From positions 516,385-563,213 of the forward strand of contig BJOX01000053.1 of NCBI GenBank assembly GCA_009731375.1: a stretch of DNA of 46,829 nt. Reading direction: 5' to 3'. The notes below the pieces were generated by a model. The model ran no database searches. It worked only from the letters and a program-made list of their open reading frames with translations, and was not told the origin of the DNA. The translations under genes were made by a program, and so were the position numbers. Below, one piece after another: positions 15,665 through 34,320 of this stretch; position 1 is the stretch's first letter, and every line of letters starts with the position of its first letter. Origin of the DNA: Paulinella micropora (Eukaryota > Cercozoa > Imbricatea > Euglyphida).

Positions 15665-17091
15665 AGCAGAATGAATCAACAGGTGAAATGGTGTATAAAT
15701 CTCGTCTTGTGCTTTTTGGGAACAGGATGAGTGCCTACGAGCATTACAGCCCGTACGAAACCTCAACTCCGGTCGCACATCATTTTGTTCTTCTGCTCCT
15801 TTGCGCCATTATGGTCGCGCTCAATGCGTTTATCCTGCAGATAGACTTCAGTCAGGCGTATACGCACGCCGATATGGAGGACGTGGTCTACGCCGTGCCT
15901 CCGGCAGGATTCGAGAAACCTGGTGAACCGTTTGCGATATGGCGTGTCTACAAGGCCTTGTACGGGTCACCGCAGGCTGGGCGACGTTGGCACGACTACA
16001 TAGCTCGATTTTTACGTAAGTGTGGGTACCATCAATCTACTATAGATCCGTGTGTCTTGTTTCTTCACAGTGTGGGAGCAACGTTTCCCCCTGCCTTCAC
16101 GAAGCTCGCGAATGCTTTGCCTTGGGTTCTACTGCTCAAAACGGATGACATGCTGGTCTTCTGTTTTCTATCGTCGCAGTTCGATGCACTCAAACGTCTA
16201 CTGCGAATGCACGCCTTCAGATTCAAGGATATGGGAGCTGTCCGTGTCTTCACTGGTTTACAGTTTAAACGTTTCGACAATGGTCTGCTCATACATCAGC
16301 GTGCATACATACGTAGCCTTTTGCGTGACAGAGGCTATGAGGATGCTAAGCCAACTCCTACACCAGCAACGGTTCAGGAACCCGCCCATGCTCCGGCAAC
16401 ATCCTCTCTACGCCAATGGACGCTGCCGAAGTTGACTGGTGAGCTCATATGGCCGGCATCGATGACACAGCCTCACATCGCGTATGCCGTAAATAGATTG
16501 TCTGCATTCGGACATCAGGCTCCGGATGTCGCATACACTATGGTCGGAGGAATTTATCGTCACTTGCATGAAGAGCGGGGACTTTTCTTTCCTGCGAACG
16601 TGGACCCTACTACGTTGGAACTATCTTCGTTTTCCGACTCGGACTTCGGGAACGACCGTTTTACGCGACGATCAAGAAGTGGCGAAATCCATCTTTTGAC
16701 GGGACCTATACATTGGAGCTCACGACGTCAGACAACCGTTGCGCTCAGCACGATGGACGCGGAAGTCATTTCCATGTCGCAGACGGCAAGAACGACGGTT
16801 GCTATTCAAAGCTTCCTGGGAGAACTCAACATGCCCATCCGTAGTCCGGCGACGATTCAGGCTGACAACAGGGGTTCTATCGTGGCTTCTACCTACGGTC
16901 TCGGTGGTCCCAGATCGCGCCATTTGGACATAAAGCACCACTACGTTGTGGAGCAAGTCCGGGAAGGTAAGGTGACGGTGAAGCATGTGCAATCAAGTGA
17001 AAACCTGGCCGATTTATTCACCAAGGCATTACCAACTCCGAAATTCCGATACTTGCGGATCAGTTTACGGTGTCGCTCAAAGCCTACCTGA
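15571..17091 (+). pseudogene. Copia reverse transcriptase and RNase H
   Basis: RVT_2-type RT and RNase H in a single open frame of 506 codons. Landmarks: YKSRLVLFGNRMSAYEHYSP, ILQIDFSQAYTHADMEDVVY (first catalytic Asp), PPAGFEKPGEP, YKALYGSPQAGRRWHDYI, DPCVLFL, and the second motif LLLKTDDMLVFC where copia elements normally have YVDD. RNase H follows with SDSDFGND, PIHWSSRRQTTVALSTMDAE, QADNRGSIV, RSRHLDIKHHYVVEQV and ENLADLFTKALP near the end. It depends on upstream frames for expression, hence called as part of a broken polyprotein although this domain itself is intact. Confidence 0.9.
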
Positions 17092-17571
17092 AGGATGACG
17101 AGGACTCATTGCTTCGTGTGGTGATGGACGTACAACATCGATCGCTGGCGGAGCCGACAAGCAGAAGGAGGACTGATGGACCTCAGCAATGACGAAATTC
17201 AGCCCTTCACATCGAGACGAGATTCAGCCATTCACATTGCCGTGGATTGTGCTTGTTCCTCAGTGGATGGCCTCCACTCTGCTGACTTGCCCGTCCACCC
17301 GGTGGGCGGATGTGATCTCCGTCATTTCGTGACCTTACTTTAGCCTTGGTGGCTGCCATTTTGTTTTTTTTTTAGTCAAGTGTCCACGTTGCGGTTTTAT
17401 ATTATTATGGACTTGAAAGATTCGATGCTTTATATCTTTATTTCACCTTTCTCTTTTACAGGTATTGCATTTTTTCTTTGGTGTGTGTGTGACTTTTCCT
17501 GCTTCTTATGATACCCCGGGAAGCGCTCAAAATTTTTTTTCTGTTGTAACTGATATCAAGTTCAGGGGGGG
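17092..17571 (+). other. Copia 3' untranslated region and polypurine tract
   Basis: No reading frame of note. It ends in the purine tract AGGGGGGG (17564-17571) directly before the right LTR, as expected for plus-strand priming. Confidence 0.75.
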
Positions 17572-18040
17572 TATTAGACCACAAGGATACCTTGTTACCT
17601 ACATATATTTCTTTCAGTTTAGATCTTGATTTCATGTTACATTACTTTATGTTTTCCATATCATTTCCATTTTACTATAATATAATATTATTTTACGAAT
17701 GCCACTTTTTCCTACTTACTGCCTTTATTTCGACAATATCTAATAAGTTATTAAGAGAGCTTTCCACGAATTTGCTGCGGCTCTTGGTAAGTACTTCATT
17801 TCCATTTATTGAAGTATTCATTCAATATTTGTCTTTATTAACCACATCAGCATTCGTTTCTATCTCTAGGAACGTTCTGAGATCTTTCTCGGCTTATATT
17901 CTTAAAGTGCGTAGGTTTGTGGTATTTGAGTCATTAAATCTATCTTGGTATATCACCAAAGCGGGACAAGTAACAGTACTCTGTCAGATAAAGATTTAAT
18001 ACTCACTACTAACAATCGTCATGTTTCCGGCGGGATTAAT
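17572..18040 (+). repeat. Right LTR of the copia element
   Basis: 469 bp, matching 9546-10014 at all but two positions by eye. It ends at ggattaat. The next bases, ttgtta, carry the probable target duplication tgtta at 18042-18046. Confidence 0.9.
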
Positions 18041-18099
18041 TTGTTAACATTGTTACGTGTGTGCAGGTTTATTACGGGTGGACACTGGTACTGTGAAAT

Positions 18100-19089
18100 A
18101 TGGAGGAAAACCGTGGCGTTGAAGCGAAGCTATTCGCTGGACTCGAAGTTTTTTGTAGAGCTTTTGTTCGGGCAGCGAGACCGCAAAGCACTGTGAAAGG
18201 ATATGCGTATGCGATGCGTGACTGGGAGAGATGGAATACAGCTATGAGATTATCTGCATTTCCAGTGAGACCGGAACAAGTAGCAGCTTACTGCATCTAT
18301 TTGCTTTCCCATTTGGGTCACGCACAGAATACTATTAAGTACAAATTATCAGCTATCGATATCTCTAGTCAATATGCGATGACTGACTCTGTTACCAATC
18401 CGCTTCATAGCAAGTTAGTGTACGAGGTGAAGAAGTATGTTTTGAGACTGACGCGTCCTCCGATAGGGAAGATCCCCATTCCCACCTCCATGTTACTTCG
18501 ATTCATTACCATTATGGACCCGACTAGCTGGTGTGACATCAGGGACATGACTATGATTCTTATTATGTTTCTCGGGTTCCTGCGCCGCGAAGAGGCAGTG
18601 GCGCTATGTGTTCAAGACATTTGGGTTGAAAAGTATGAGGGAGACTGGGTCTTGTTTATTTATGCTGAGAGGAGCAAGACAGACCAATACAGATTTGGGG
18701 ACACGATCGTGATAAGTAGTGACAAGAAATCGCCTCTATGTGCGGTTTCGTGGATGACGATCTGGTTTGAAAATCATGAGCATAAGAACAACCCATATGC
18801 GCCGTTGTTTTCGGCATAGCCATCGCGGGCTGAGGTGGGTCCCTGTCACTTGTCACCTAACTCTGTTAATCATACTTTGACTGCGTGGTTACAGAGGATA
18901 GGGGTGGATCCCCAACCGTACGGTACCCATTCCTTGCGGAAAGGAGGCTGTACAGCCGCAGCCAGAGCGGGCGTTGAAATGAGGTTGTTGAAGAGGCATG
19001 GTAGGTGGAAATCTGATTCTGTGTTTGTGTACATATATGATTCTTTTGCTGAGAAACTCGCTGTTTCAAGAAGTATATATCGGTTATGA
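18100..19089 (+). pseudogene. Tyrosine recombinase of the DIRS/Ngaro-like element, one in-frame TAG
   Basis: Site-specific recombinase that would integrate circular cDNA. ATG at 18100. The N-terminal SAM-like core-binding part reads STVKGYAYAMRDWERW. The catalytic part shows Arg in FLGFLRREEAVAL, the HxxR box in GTHSLRKGG, the H/W position in KRHGRWKSDSV, and the Tyr in YIYDSFAEKLAVS, so all catalytic positions survive. Frame is kept from 18100 to 19089 but is interrupted by TAG at 18817-18819, between the Arg and the HxxR box. The layout fits DIRS/Ngaro/Crypton-type YRs of about 330 residues. Upstream RT/RH in the same orientation argues for DIRS/Ngaro rather than Crypton. Confidence 0.9.
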
Positions 19090-19212
19090 TCAATAAAATT
19101 ATTCTCTTTTGCCTCTGCTTTTTCCTTCTTACCTTTTACCTGGAGGGGAAGGTAGGTAGAGGGAGAGGACCGTAGCAAAATAGTGTTTGTGTGAGCAAAG
19201 CATAACACAACA

Positions 19213-19588
19213 CCTATTTTGCAACCTCAGACCGGAACATAACAAGTGTCTGAATTTCGGCAATGATATGATTTTAAAGATGATATTTTGACAAACATAT
19301 TTGTTGCGTTAGCGCTGATAGTACATGATTGCAGTATAAACTGCAACTTTTTGTGGCAATACAGCCGTTCCGGCCTAAAATACAATAAGAAACTCTTGAA
19401 AGTGGCTCATCTTTAGCCACTCTAAATAATCCGAACTAAATGAAATTATGTTTGAGAACATCTAGAATAAGTTGCGACATGGTCGCGCAAATAAAAGAAA
19501 TAATTTTACGCTTATAGTGTTCTCGTCACTTTCGCAAGTTCCTCGAACACAAAAAGAGCAATTCTTGTTTCGAGTGTTCTTTTATTCC
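19213..19588 (+). repeat. Right direct repeat of the DIRS/Ngaro-like element
   Basis: Same start (cctattttgcaacctcagac) and end (ttcttttattcc) as 6541-6931 and the same orientation. It lies about 120 bp after the recombinase stop codon. Confidence 0.85.
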
Positions 19589-20280
19589 CACCCACCCACC
19601 CTTTGCCACTATGTAGTTTCGTATGAGCTTTGTTACTTGCAAACATGATACGGGAGTTGTGGTCTGGGAGAAGACAAGTGATAAAACAAGAACTGGCGAT
19701 ACGGTAGTTGTGGTGCAAGTAACTGCGCTGGATGGTTGAAATTGCTTGTGAAAGGCGTCACAGCCTCACATGTACTAACATATTTTTCATTACGATAATA
19801 CAGTTTTTCGCATTAGTTGTTATTTAGTGGCACAAGTGGCACTTAACTGTTTACCAATATAACACGTCAGTTACCATTTTAATCAGCACGAATAGATGGT
19901 CAGTTAAGACGCAGTATAGGTAGAACTAGTTACAGTCATTCAGTCCATATTATATTTAGTCACAGTCAATAGTTGTGCTTATTACCATAATCATCGTAGT
20001 GACGTGGCTTATTTCTAGAGTAAAAGGGAAAGTGATTGTATTTTCAGTAAAGTTCAGTTCCAGTACCAAGGATGTAATCGTGGGATTATTTTAGTGTCAT
20101 TAAGTGACAACCGGAACTCAATCTGCCGGAATTCCTCAGAAAGAATAGTCCGTCAATTGGTGTGTACTTCGGATTTACGTCCGGGCCACTCCTCTAAGTT
20201 CGGATCTCGTTTATATTCATTAGCGAATACGTTCAGTTGCAGTCTTTCACGGTTATGCATCCTTGATTGCTAACGACTTC
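19589..20280 (+). other. Unassigned, possibly leader of the following gag remnant
   Basis: No coding recognised. A pair of imperfect direct repeats (atacgg..agttgtggt near 19648 and 19700) is visible. The stretch leads into the gag-like frame at 20281 and might be LTR or 5' leader of that element, but no partner LTR was found in the window. Confidence 0.4.
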
Positions 20281-21388
20281 ATGAGCAAAACCCAGACCCC
20301 CAAACTACTCAACCTCGGAAGCGTACCCACGCTTAAACCCAGTGAACGACTTTACCAGGAATGGAGATTTCAGTTCCAATCCTTTACCTACGGAGATAGC
20401 GCAGAATTGGGAGATATGGTAGCCTCAGTGTTTGAGGAACCGGACAAAGCCGTGACCAGATTCCCTATGACCCTGCAGACATCCGTACCGCCGAAGACTG
20501 GTCAAAGTCTTCAGAGGACGAGCCGGAACCAGAACCCCAGAAAGAGAAGGAGAAACCTAAACAGCAAAGCAAGGAAGCTAGCTCACAGAAAGGTAAAACC
20601 TCATTGCTCTTGACAGCAGAAGAACAAGTGGAAGAAGAGAAAAGCCAGAAGAGCACAGACAGCAAAGAAGAGAGCCCATTCCAGAAAGAAAAAGGCAAAC
20701 AAACAGTACGCACAACGAATGCGCAGGTTGGGACTTTACGTTTCAGTTGCTTTCAAAGCACCTGTACTAGTGGACAGAAGCCCCATCGGTATGTTAGTCT
20801 TAGTGGGAAAAAGGTATGGAAGCAAATCACTTCTTGATATGATCATAAGGTGGCAAAAATACATTGTCGCCACCCCCAAGGGAGACATTGCTTATTGGCT
20901 AGACGAAAACCGTCTTAGTACGGAACTTCAGATACAGAGAGACTACGGTGGAAGACTTTTTCACCGCGCAGCTCTTGTATAAACTCTCTTACCACCCGGC
21001 TTTCGGAGGGCTAGATGCCCTAATGATCCAGTTCGAGAACAAGGGGATTACTTCACACGCAGATGTTGAAGATATGCTCAGAAAAATCTGGATTAAGTAT
21101 AAGCTGAAACAGAAAACTCAGAGAAAAACCCTTGTAGCAGGCGAAACCCCTGACAGAACTAACTCAGAACGCAAGACCTCAGAAAGATAATTCGTGTCTG
21201 AACAGTCAGACGGCGAAACAAAACGTTGTTTTAACTGCAACGGGACAGGCCACTTAGCGTTTGAGTGCAAACAGAGCTGCACAAAGAATAGTTGCAGGAA
21301 AGGCAAGAGCAAACATCCCCGTAAGGATTGTCCTCTCAACAAAAAAACGCAGTCGTATTGGACGGAGGGATGTCGAGCGGCGACTTGA
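20281..21388 (+). pseudogene. Gag-like protein with a CCHC zinc knuckle, frame-shifted
   Basis: ATG at 20281 (MSKTQTPKLLNLGSVPTLKP). A Gag core with YQEWRFQFQSFTY follows, then a shift near 20470 into a Glu/Lys-rich frame (DPADIRTAEDWSKSSEDEPE), then GLYVSVAFKAPVLV and DMIIRWQKYI. A second shift near 20945 leads to FFTAQLLYKLSYHPAFGGLD, and at 21224-21268 comes the zinc knuckle CFNCNGTGHLAFEC with a second Cys cluster. The structure is that of a retrotransposon Gag. No protease, RT or integrase follows in the window. Family assignment beyond 'LTR-type gag' is not possible. Confidence 0.65.
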
Positions 21389-21607
21389 GATGTTTATTTC
21401 CATGGATTGGCAACTTTACACAAGGGAACTTATGCAAAATCGTATTGGACGGGGGGATGTCGAGCGGCGACTTGAGATGTTTATTTCCATAGATTGGCAA
21501 TTTTACACAAGAGAGCTTATGCAAAATCGTGATAATAGGAAATATGGGGTGGCCAGTTTTCACGGTCATAAAATGGCAGCTTTTACACGAGGGAACTCGT
21601 AAAAAAT
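21354..21607 (+). repeat. Tandem repeat, two 87 bp units and a diverged third
   Basis: Units 21354-21440 and 21441-21527 are almost identical, each starting cgtattggacgg. A third, diverged unit runs 21528-21607. The period is 87 = 29 codons, and one frame stays open across them, reading RDVERRLEMFISMDWQLY in each. They begin inside the end of the gag remnant. Confidence 0.8.
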
Positions 21608-22905
21608 CGTGGCTTTTGGCGCCGATGAGGCCGAATAGAGGATAAGATGGAATCAATGGATTTTAATCAAGCGTAAACGGAATTTATCAATAACTATCCG
21701 GGGCCTCGGTAGTCTTGGGTGACTGACATTAGTTAGGGGAGGGGGGGCGATGAGTGAATTTATGGTATTTAATAACACTGGGTGTGCAATTTTATCCAAG
21801 GGGAAGGGAGTCTAGTCACCGACCGTCACTCGAGATAATTTTTCAGATTTTATCCCCGGGTTTGGTTCGGCTGGTCTTGATTCGACTTCTCGCGCACCCT
21901 GACGAGGGCACGCTCGACTCCGCCGCAGATAGAGAGGGGAAGTTATGCCGGCCCACCTGCTTTAATGGCATTACTCCACTAGTATGTTCCGGTCTGTCGG
22001 TTATCCTTGACATGGAGAGTACGGAGTCACTTCTACGGAAGTTAGGTATTCCTCCTATTCTTCATGTCGTTAGATAGACGTTTATATTATTAAATATCGA
22101 GTCACTGTAACAAATGGGAACCCCTCCTCCGGCAACCTCGTAACGTTACCATGGGTTTATGATTTGTAGGTATTATTAATCAGGAAGCCGCAAATCGACT
22201 GGAAAAATATTGTCACGATCGTAAATTTTGGACGATTCTGACAAATTTTTAGCACACAAATATTTCCGGATCACGGTACATATTAATATTAATGAATTTT
22301 CTGAAATCACATATTCAGCTACTGCGGAAAGCAGCCGACACATTTATGAAAGTTCAGCAACTGAGTAAGTATATCGACCATGCGCTAGCGCAAGCACTTT
22401 TGCTTGCGAACTTCTGAAATCAAATTTTTTATACTAATCACTTCGTCACCACTTCAGTGCATTCCCTAACAGTCCTTATACTAGTATTTTGTGAAAGTGG
22501 TCGATACTCTAGCGGTGTCACCGTGACTGATAAGACAGAGACTTAATGTTCGTATGTGAACCGTTTGGATAGCAGGCGCAGCTTAAATGTGTCGTATTTA
22601 CCCGAACTCGACAAGCGAGGCTTCAGATTCATTTGAGCTACTTGCTCCTGCTTCGATTCTTATGAAGTTTTTTCTTTCTAAGTCTATTTGGTTGCTCGCT
22701 TCCGTTTTAAGGGAGACCATTGCTGAGACCTGTTGCAAGGATGGTACATTGCAAAGCCTTTCGTATTCACACAACGTTCCACACATCAGAGCTTGGCTTT
22801 AGGCTGCTGCTTTCCATAAGTGCCCTTGTTAGGATCCTTGTCCCAGAAATGGCCCACCTAAGGCACAGCAAAAGTCCATATTATGATGTAGAAATCTCAC
22901 GCGCA

Positions 22906-22907
<2 letters not shown>
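21608..22907. other. No gene recognised
   Basis: Unique sequence with short frames only (for example 21754-22077 and 22587-22802), none resembling a known domain. It may contain the 3' end of the minus-strand acyl-activating enzyme gene (a last short exon), since that gene has no clear stop codon in its last visible exon. Confidence 0.5.

Positions 22908-22961
<54 letters not shown>
22908..22961. repeat. Poly-T joined to poly-A
   Basis: A T run followed directly by an A run of more than 40. This looks like a collapsed or mis-joined homopolymer and puts the sequence just beyond the last visible exon of the minus-strand gene in doubt. Confidence 0.7.
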
Positions 22962-22963
<2 letters not shown>

Positions 22964-23044
22964 ACTGTCCCTGTGCGGCCTGTGTTGGGGCTGTATCTTG
23001 CAGAGCGTGGAAGAGTTCACAAAGACAAAAAGGGTGGCCGAGAC

Positions 23045-32221
<9,177 letters not shown>

Positions 32222-32768
32222 CTTCTTGCAACTAAGCGGGTGCACTAAACGACAGCAAAAAGGAAAAACAAAGCTTTTTTCGCGAATTGGTGCCGTTGAA
32301 TCCAGATGGACCGGTGGATCCAAGAAAATCCAAAGAGGAGTCCTCGCCTTTATCTTGATCATTCCTCCATCTTAAACCTGTCTCACCCTGCGTTCTCTGG
32401 ATCTGTTTCTCTACCCTACCGTAGTAGTATAATATTAAATTTACAAGAGTCGTTAGTTTCGTACCTCAAAACGACCTCATAAATTTCATTTGTCTCTTCC
32501 TATTCATTTCCCGCAAATCAATACTAAGCAACAAAACAGAAAAATAAAAAAGCAAAATTTTTGATAAATACAAGAAAGCAAAATAAGAAATCTTTCTTAT
32601 TCTTATTTTCTATTTTAAATAAAAGCAATAAAACATTAAAACAAATTAGGTTTTTTAATAAAAACAAAATAAATACAAAGAAACAAAAACAGACAAATAG
32701 CCTTCTACAGCACACTTATAGAAAAAATATATATCTTAAAAGAAAATTTTCACCGTCTTATATACATT
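32222..32768. other. Transition from host 5' flank to AT-rich viral island; no gene
   Basis: From 32222 to about 32400 the base composition is mixed and should contain the 5' untranslated region of the acyl-activating enzyme gene. From about 32420 on it becomes strongly AT-rich and stays so to about 38280. No inverted terminal repeat or target duplication was found at the change point. The short frame at 32524-32715 is low complexity. Confidence 0.6.
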
Positions 32769-33011
32769 ATGGATGCTAGCAAACAGAAGAGAGCAGAATA
32801 TGTGAAGGAAAGAAGGAAAGAGAAATATAAATGTATATGCAGAAAGGTAATAGGGATATAAGGAAAATATCAACACGAAAAATCATACTTTCAAGTACTC
32901 TTTCATAGAGACCATTTCGCAGAGAAAGAAGATGTTATGATAGGAAGACATAAAGTTATTCGTATAACTCGCAGAAACGATGACATAGAAAGATATTTTA
33001 AAAATAAATAA
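32769..33011 (+). pseudogene. Small basic viral-type protein, one in-frame stop
   Basis: ATG at 32769 after the AT-rich leader cttatatacatt. The frame holds 81 codons to the stop at 33009-33011 but has TAA at 32859-32861. The first part is Lys/Arg/Glu-rich (KQKRAEYVKERRKEKYKCIC) and the second part ends IRITRRNDDIERYFKNK. I do not recognise the family. Its position next to the nuclease and polymerase and its AT-rich codons tie it to the viral island. Confidence 0.5.
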
Positions 33012-33064
33012 TTAATTTTATTTTAAACTTATTATTTTTATTATATATAACGAGAAATTAGAAC

Positions 33065-33685
33065 TTGAAAATTTACAAAATATTTAATGCTATGGACGAA
33101 AACGACAAGGAATTTTATATAGGAAGCACGACACAATATTATTTATCGGGTACGTTTGGTCATCATAAATTGCTATGTAAGAAAGGAGTTAATAGAAAGT
33201 TATACAATCATATGAACAACAAAGGAATGAATAATTTTAAGTGTGTTTTAATTCACGAGGAAGTAATTGAAAATTACAACATTGATAAACAGAGTGATAT
33301 TAAACAGAAATACATTGATGAATTGAAACCAACATTAAATTTAAACAATGAGTTTGGGGTTGGTGCTTCTGATGTAAAAAGAACACGAACCGAATTTGAA
33401 GGAAGTGCTTTTACCAATGAGAATGAAAAGAAACTAATTGAATATAATAAAGTTTATCATAAAGAATACCAAAAGAATTATTATGAAAAAGAAAGCAAGA
33501 AAGTCAGAGAGTACCAAAAAAAGTATTATGATAAAAACAAAAGTATTTTGGTCGCTAAGAAAAAGGAAGAACTAAACAGAATAAGAGAAAGCAAAAAATA
33601 TTATTGCGAGTTATGTAATTTTACAGGAGTATCTCAATCATCACTCATTACACACAATGACTCAAAAAAAATATGTCAAACATAA
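33065..33685 (+). CDS. GIY-YIG nuclease-like protein with C-terminal C2H2-like finger
   Basis: The N-terminal KIYKIFNAMDENDKEFYIGS matches the two strands of a GIY-YIG endonuclease domain (here IYK...FYIGS), with later features YNHMNNKGMNNFKCVLIHEE of the same fold. A Lys/Tyr-rich coiled middle (KEYQKNYYEKESKK) and a C-terminal CELCNFTGVSQSSLITH finger follow. The combination is common in virophages, polinton-like viruses and large DNA viruses, where these act as homing-type or repair nucleases. The open frame begins at a TTG (33065); no ATG lies upstream in frame and the first internal ATG is at 33092, inside the domain, so the start codon was probably lost or is non-standard. Confidence 0.75.
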   Translation: MKIYKIFNAMDENDKEFYIGSTTQYYLSGTFGHHKLLCKKGVNRKLYNHMNNKGMNNFKCVLIHEEVIENYNIDKQSDIKQKYIDELKPTLNLNNEFGVGASDVKRTRTEFEGSAFTNENEKKLIEYNKVYHKEYQKNYYEKESKKVREYQKKYYDKNKSILVAKKKEELNRIRESKKYYCELCNFTGVSQSSLITHNDSKKICQT

Positions 33686-33791
33686 TTTAATTTCTATTTA
33701 AACTTTTAATTTCTATTAATTATTATAATTAAATAAAAATTTTCCATTTTATTTCATTATTTTTATATCCACACTAATATAAAAGTAAAAT

Positions 33792-34157
33792 ATGTCTCCA
33801 CCATTACCAACAACATCAAGACCAAACAAAAATGTGATTGACTTGTTGAAAGCTAAGGCTAGAAATAAGATAAAACCTACTGATTTATTACTAAGCAAAC
33901 AGAAACTTAAAGAGACTAAAACTAGAGAGAGCAAGAGGGAATTCAAAGTAGTATAGTTAAAATCTAGACGAGACAATAGATTAAACTCTCTTACATACGA
34001 GAAGCAAGGATTAGACATAAATTTTTATGATACTGATACATTAGAGCGAGAGGTTCTACTTCCTATATTATTGGATGCTAAAAAAAAAACGGATGACTGG
34101 AAATGCAGATGTTCATATTACGATTACCTACATAACAGACCACGAAGAATTAAATAG
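33792..34157 (+). pseudogene. Viral ORF with one in-frame TAG, perhaps the N-terminus of the polymerase gene
   Basis: ATG at 33792 behind ccacactaatataaaagtaaa. It reads PPLPTTSRPNKNVIDLLKAK, then TAG at 33954-33956, then continues in frame (NRLNSLTYEKQGLDINFYD, DWKCRCSYYDYLHNRPRR) to a stop at 34155-34157. No domain is recognised. Its orientation and place upstream of the polymerase suggest either a separate viral gene or the detached start of the polymerase ORF. Confidence 0.5.
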
Positions 34158-34320
34158 ATATTATAAAAAGAAACATTTAATTCTTTTTAAATAAAAACTA
34201 TGATGATTTTATTGAAATGTTGAATGAGTTCAACATAAGTAATATTGAAGCATCCTGATTAGGTTATGACCGGATTATTGAATACGCTAAGGTAGTAGTA
34301 GTTCAAGAAAACGGAGGCGG

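Larger units (their letters stand above)
9546..18041 (+). mobile_element. Ty1/copia LTR retrotransposon nested in the DIRS/Ngaro-like element
   Basis: Direct LTRs at 9546-10014 and 17572-18040 enclose gag, integrase, RT and RNase H in the order Gag-PR-IN-RT-RH, the copia order. The flanks read tgtta at 9541-9545 and 18042-18046, fitting a 5 bp target duplication with one extra base at the right edge. A purine tract (AGGGGGGG, 17564-17571) precedes the right LTR. I did not recognise a standard primer binding site after the left LTR. The LTRs differ at only two positions by eye, so the insertion is recent, yet the coding region changes frame at least six times. Confidence 0.9.
6541..19588 (+). 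mobile_element. DIRS/Ngaro-like tyrosine-recombinase retroelement, split by a copia insertion
   Basis: The outer element has a direct repeat at each end (6541-6931 and 19213-19588), a reverse transcriptase with RNase H (7851-9496) and a tyrosine recombinase (18100-19089), all on the plus strand. RT and tyrosine recombinase in one unit define the DIRS/Ngaro/PAT group of retrotransposons. The 8.5 kb copia element at 9546-18041 lies between RNase H and recombinase. Taking it out leaves about 4.6 kb, a usual size for this group. The direct repeats point to an Ngaro- or PAT-like arrangement, but I could not find the second pair of split repeats, so the exact subgroup is open. Stops and a frameshift in RT/RH and a stop in the recombinase make it inactive as it stands. 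Confidence 0.85.

Noticed and set aside
21600-21650. Hammerhead-like core (ccgatgaggccgaata)
   Set aside because: The conserved CUGAUGA and GAAA elements are not both intact and I see no closing stems I and III.
22829-23040. C-terminal extension of the last visible exon through the poly-T run
   Set aside because: It would add a poly-Phe stretch and depends on a doubtful homopolymer; a donor after AAGATG at 23045 is more likely.
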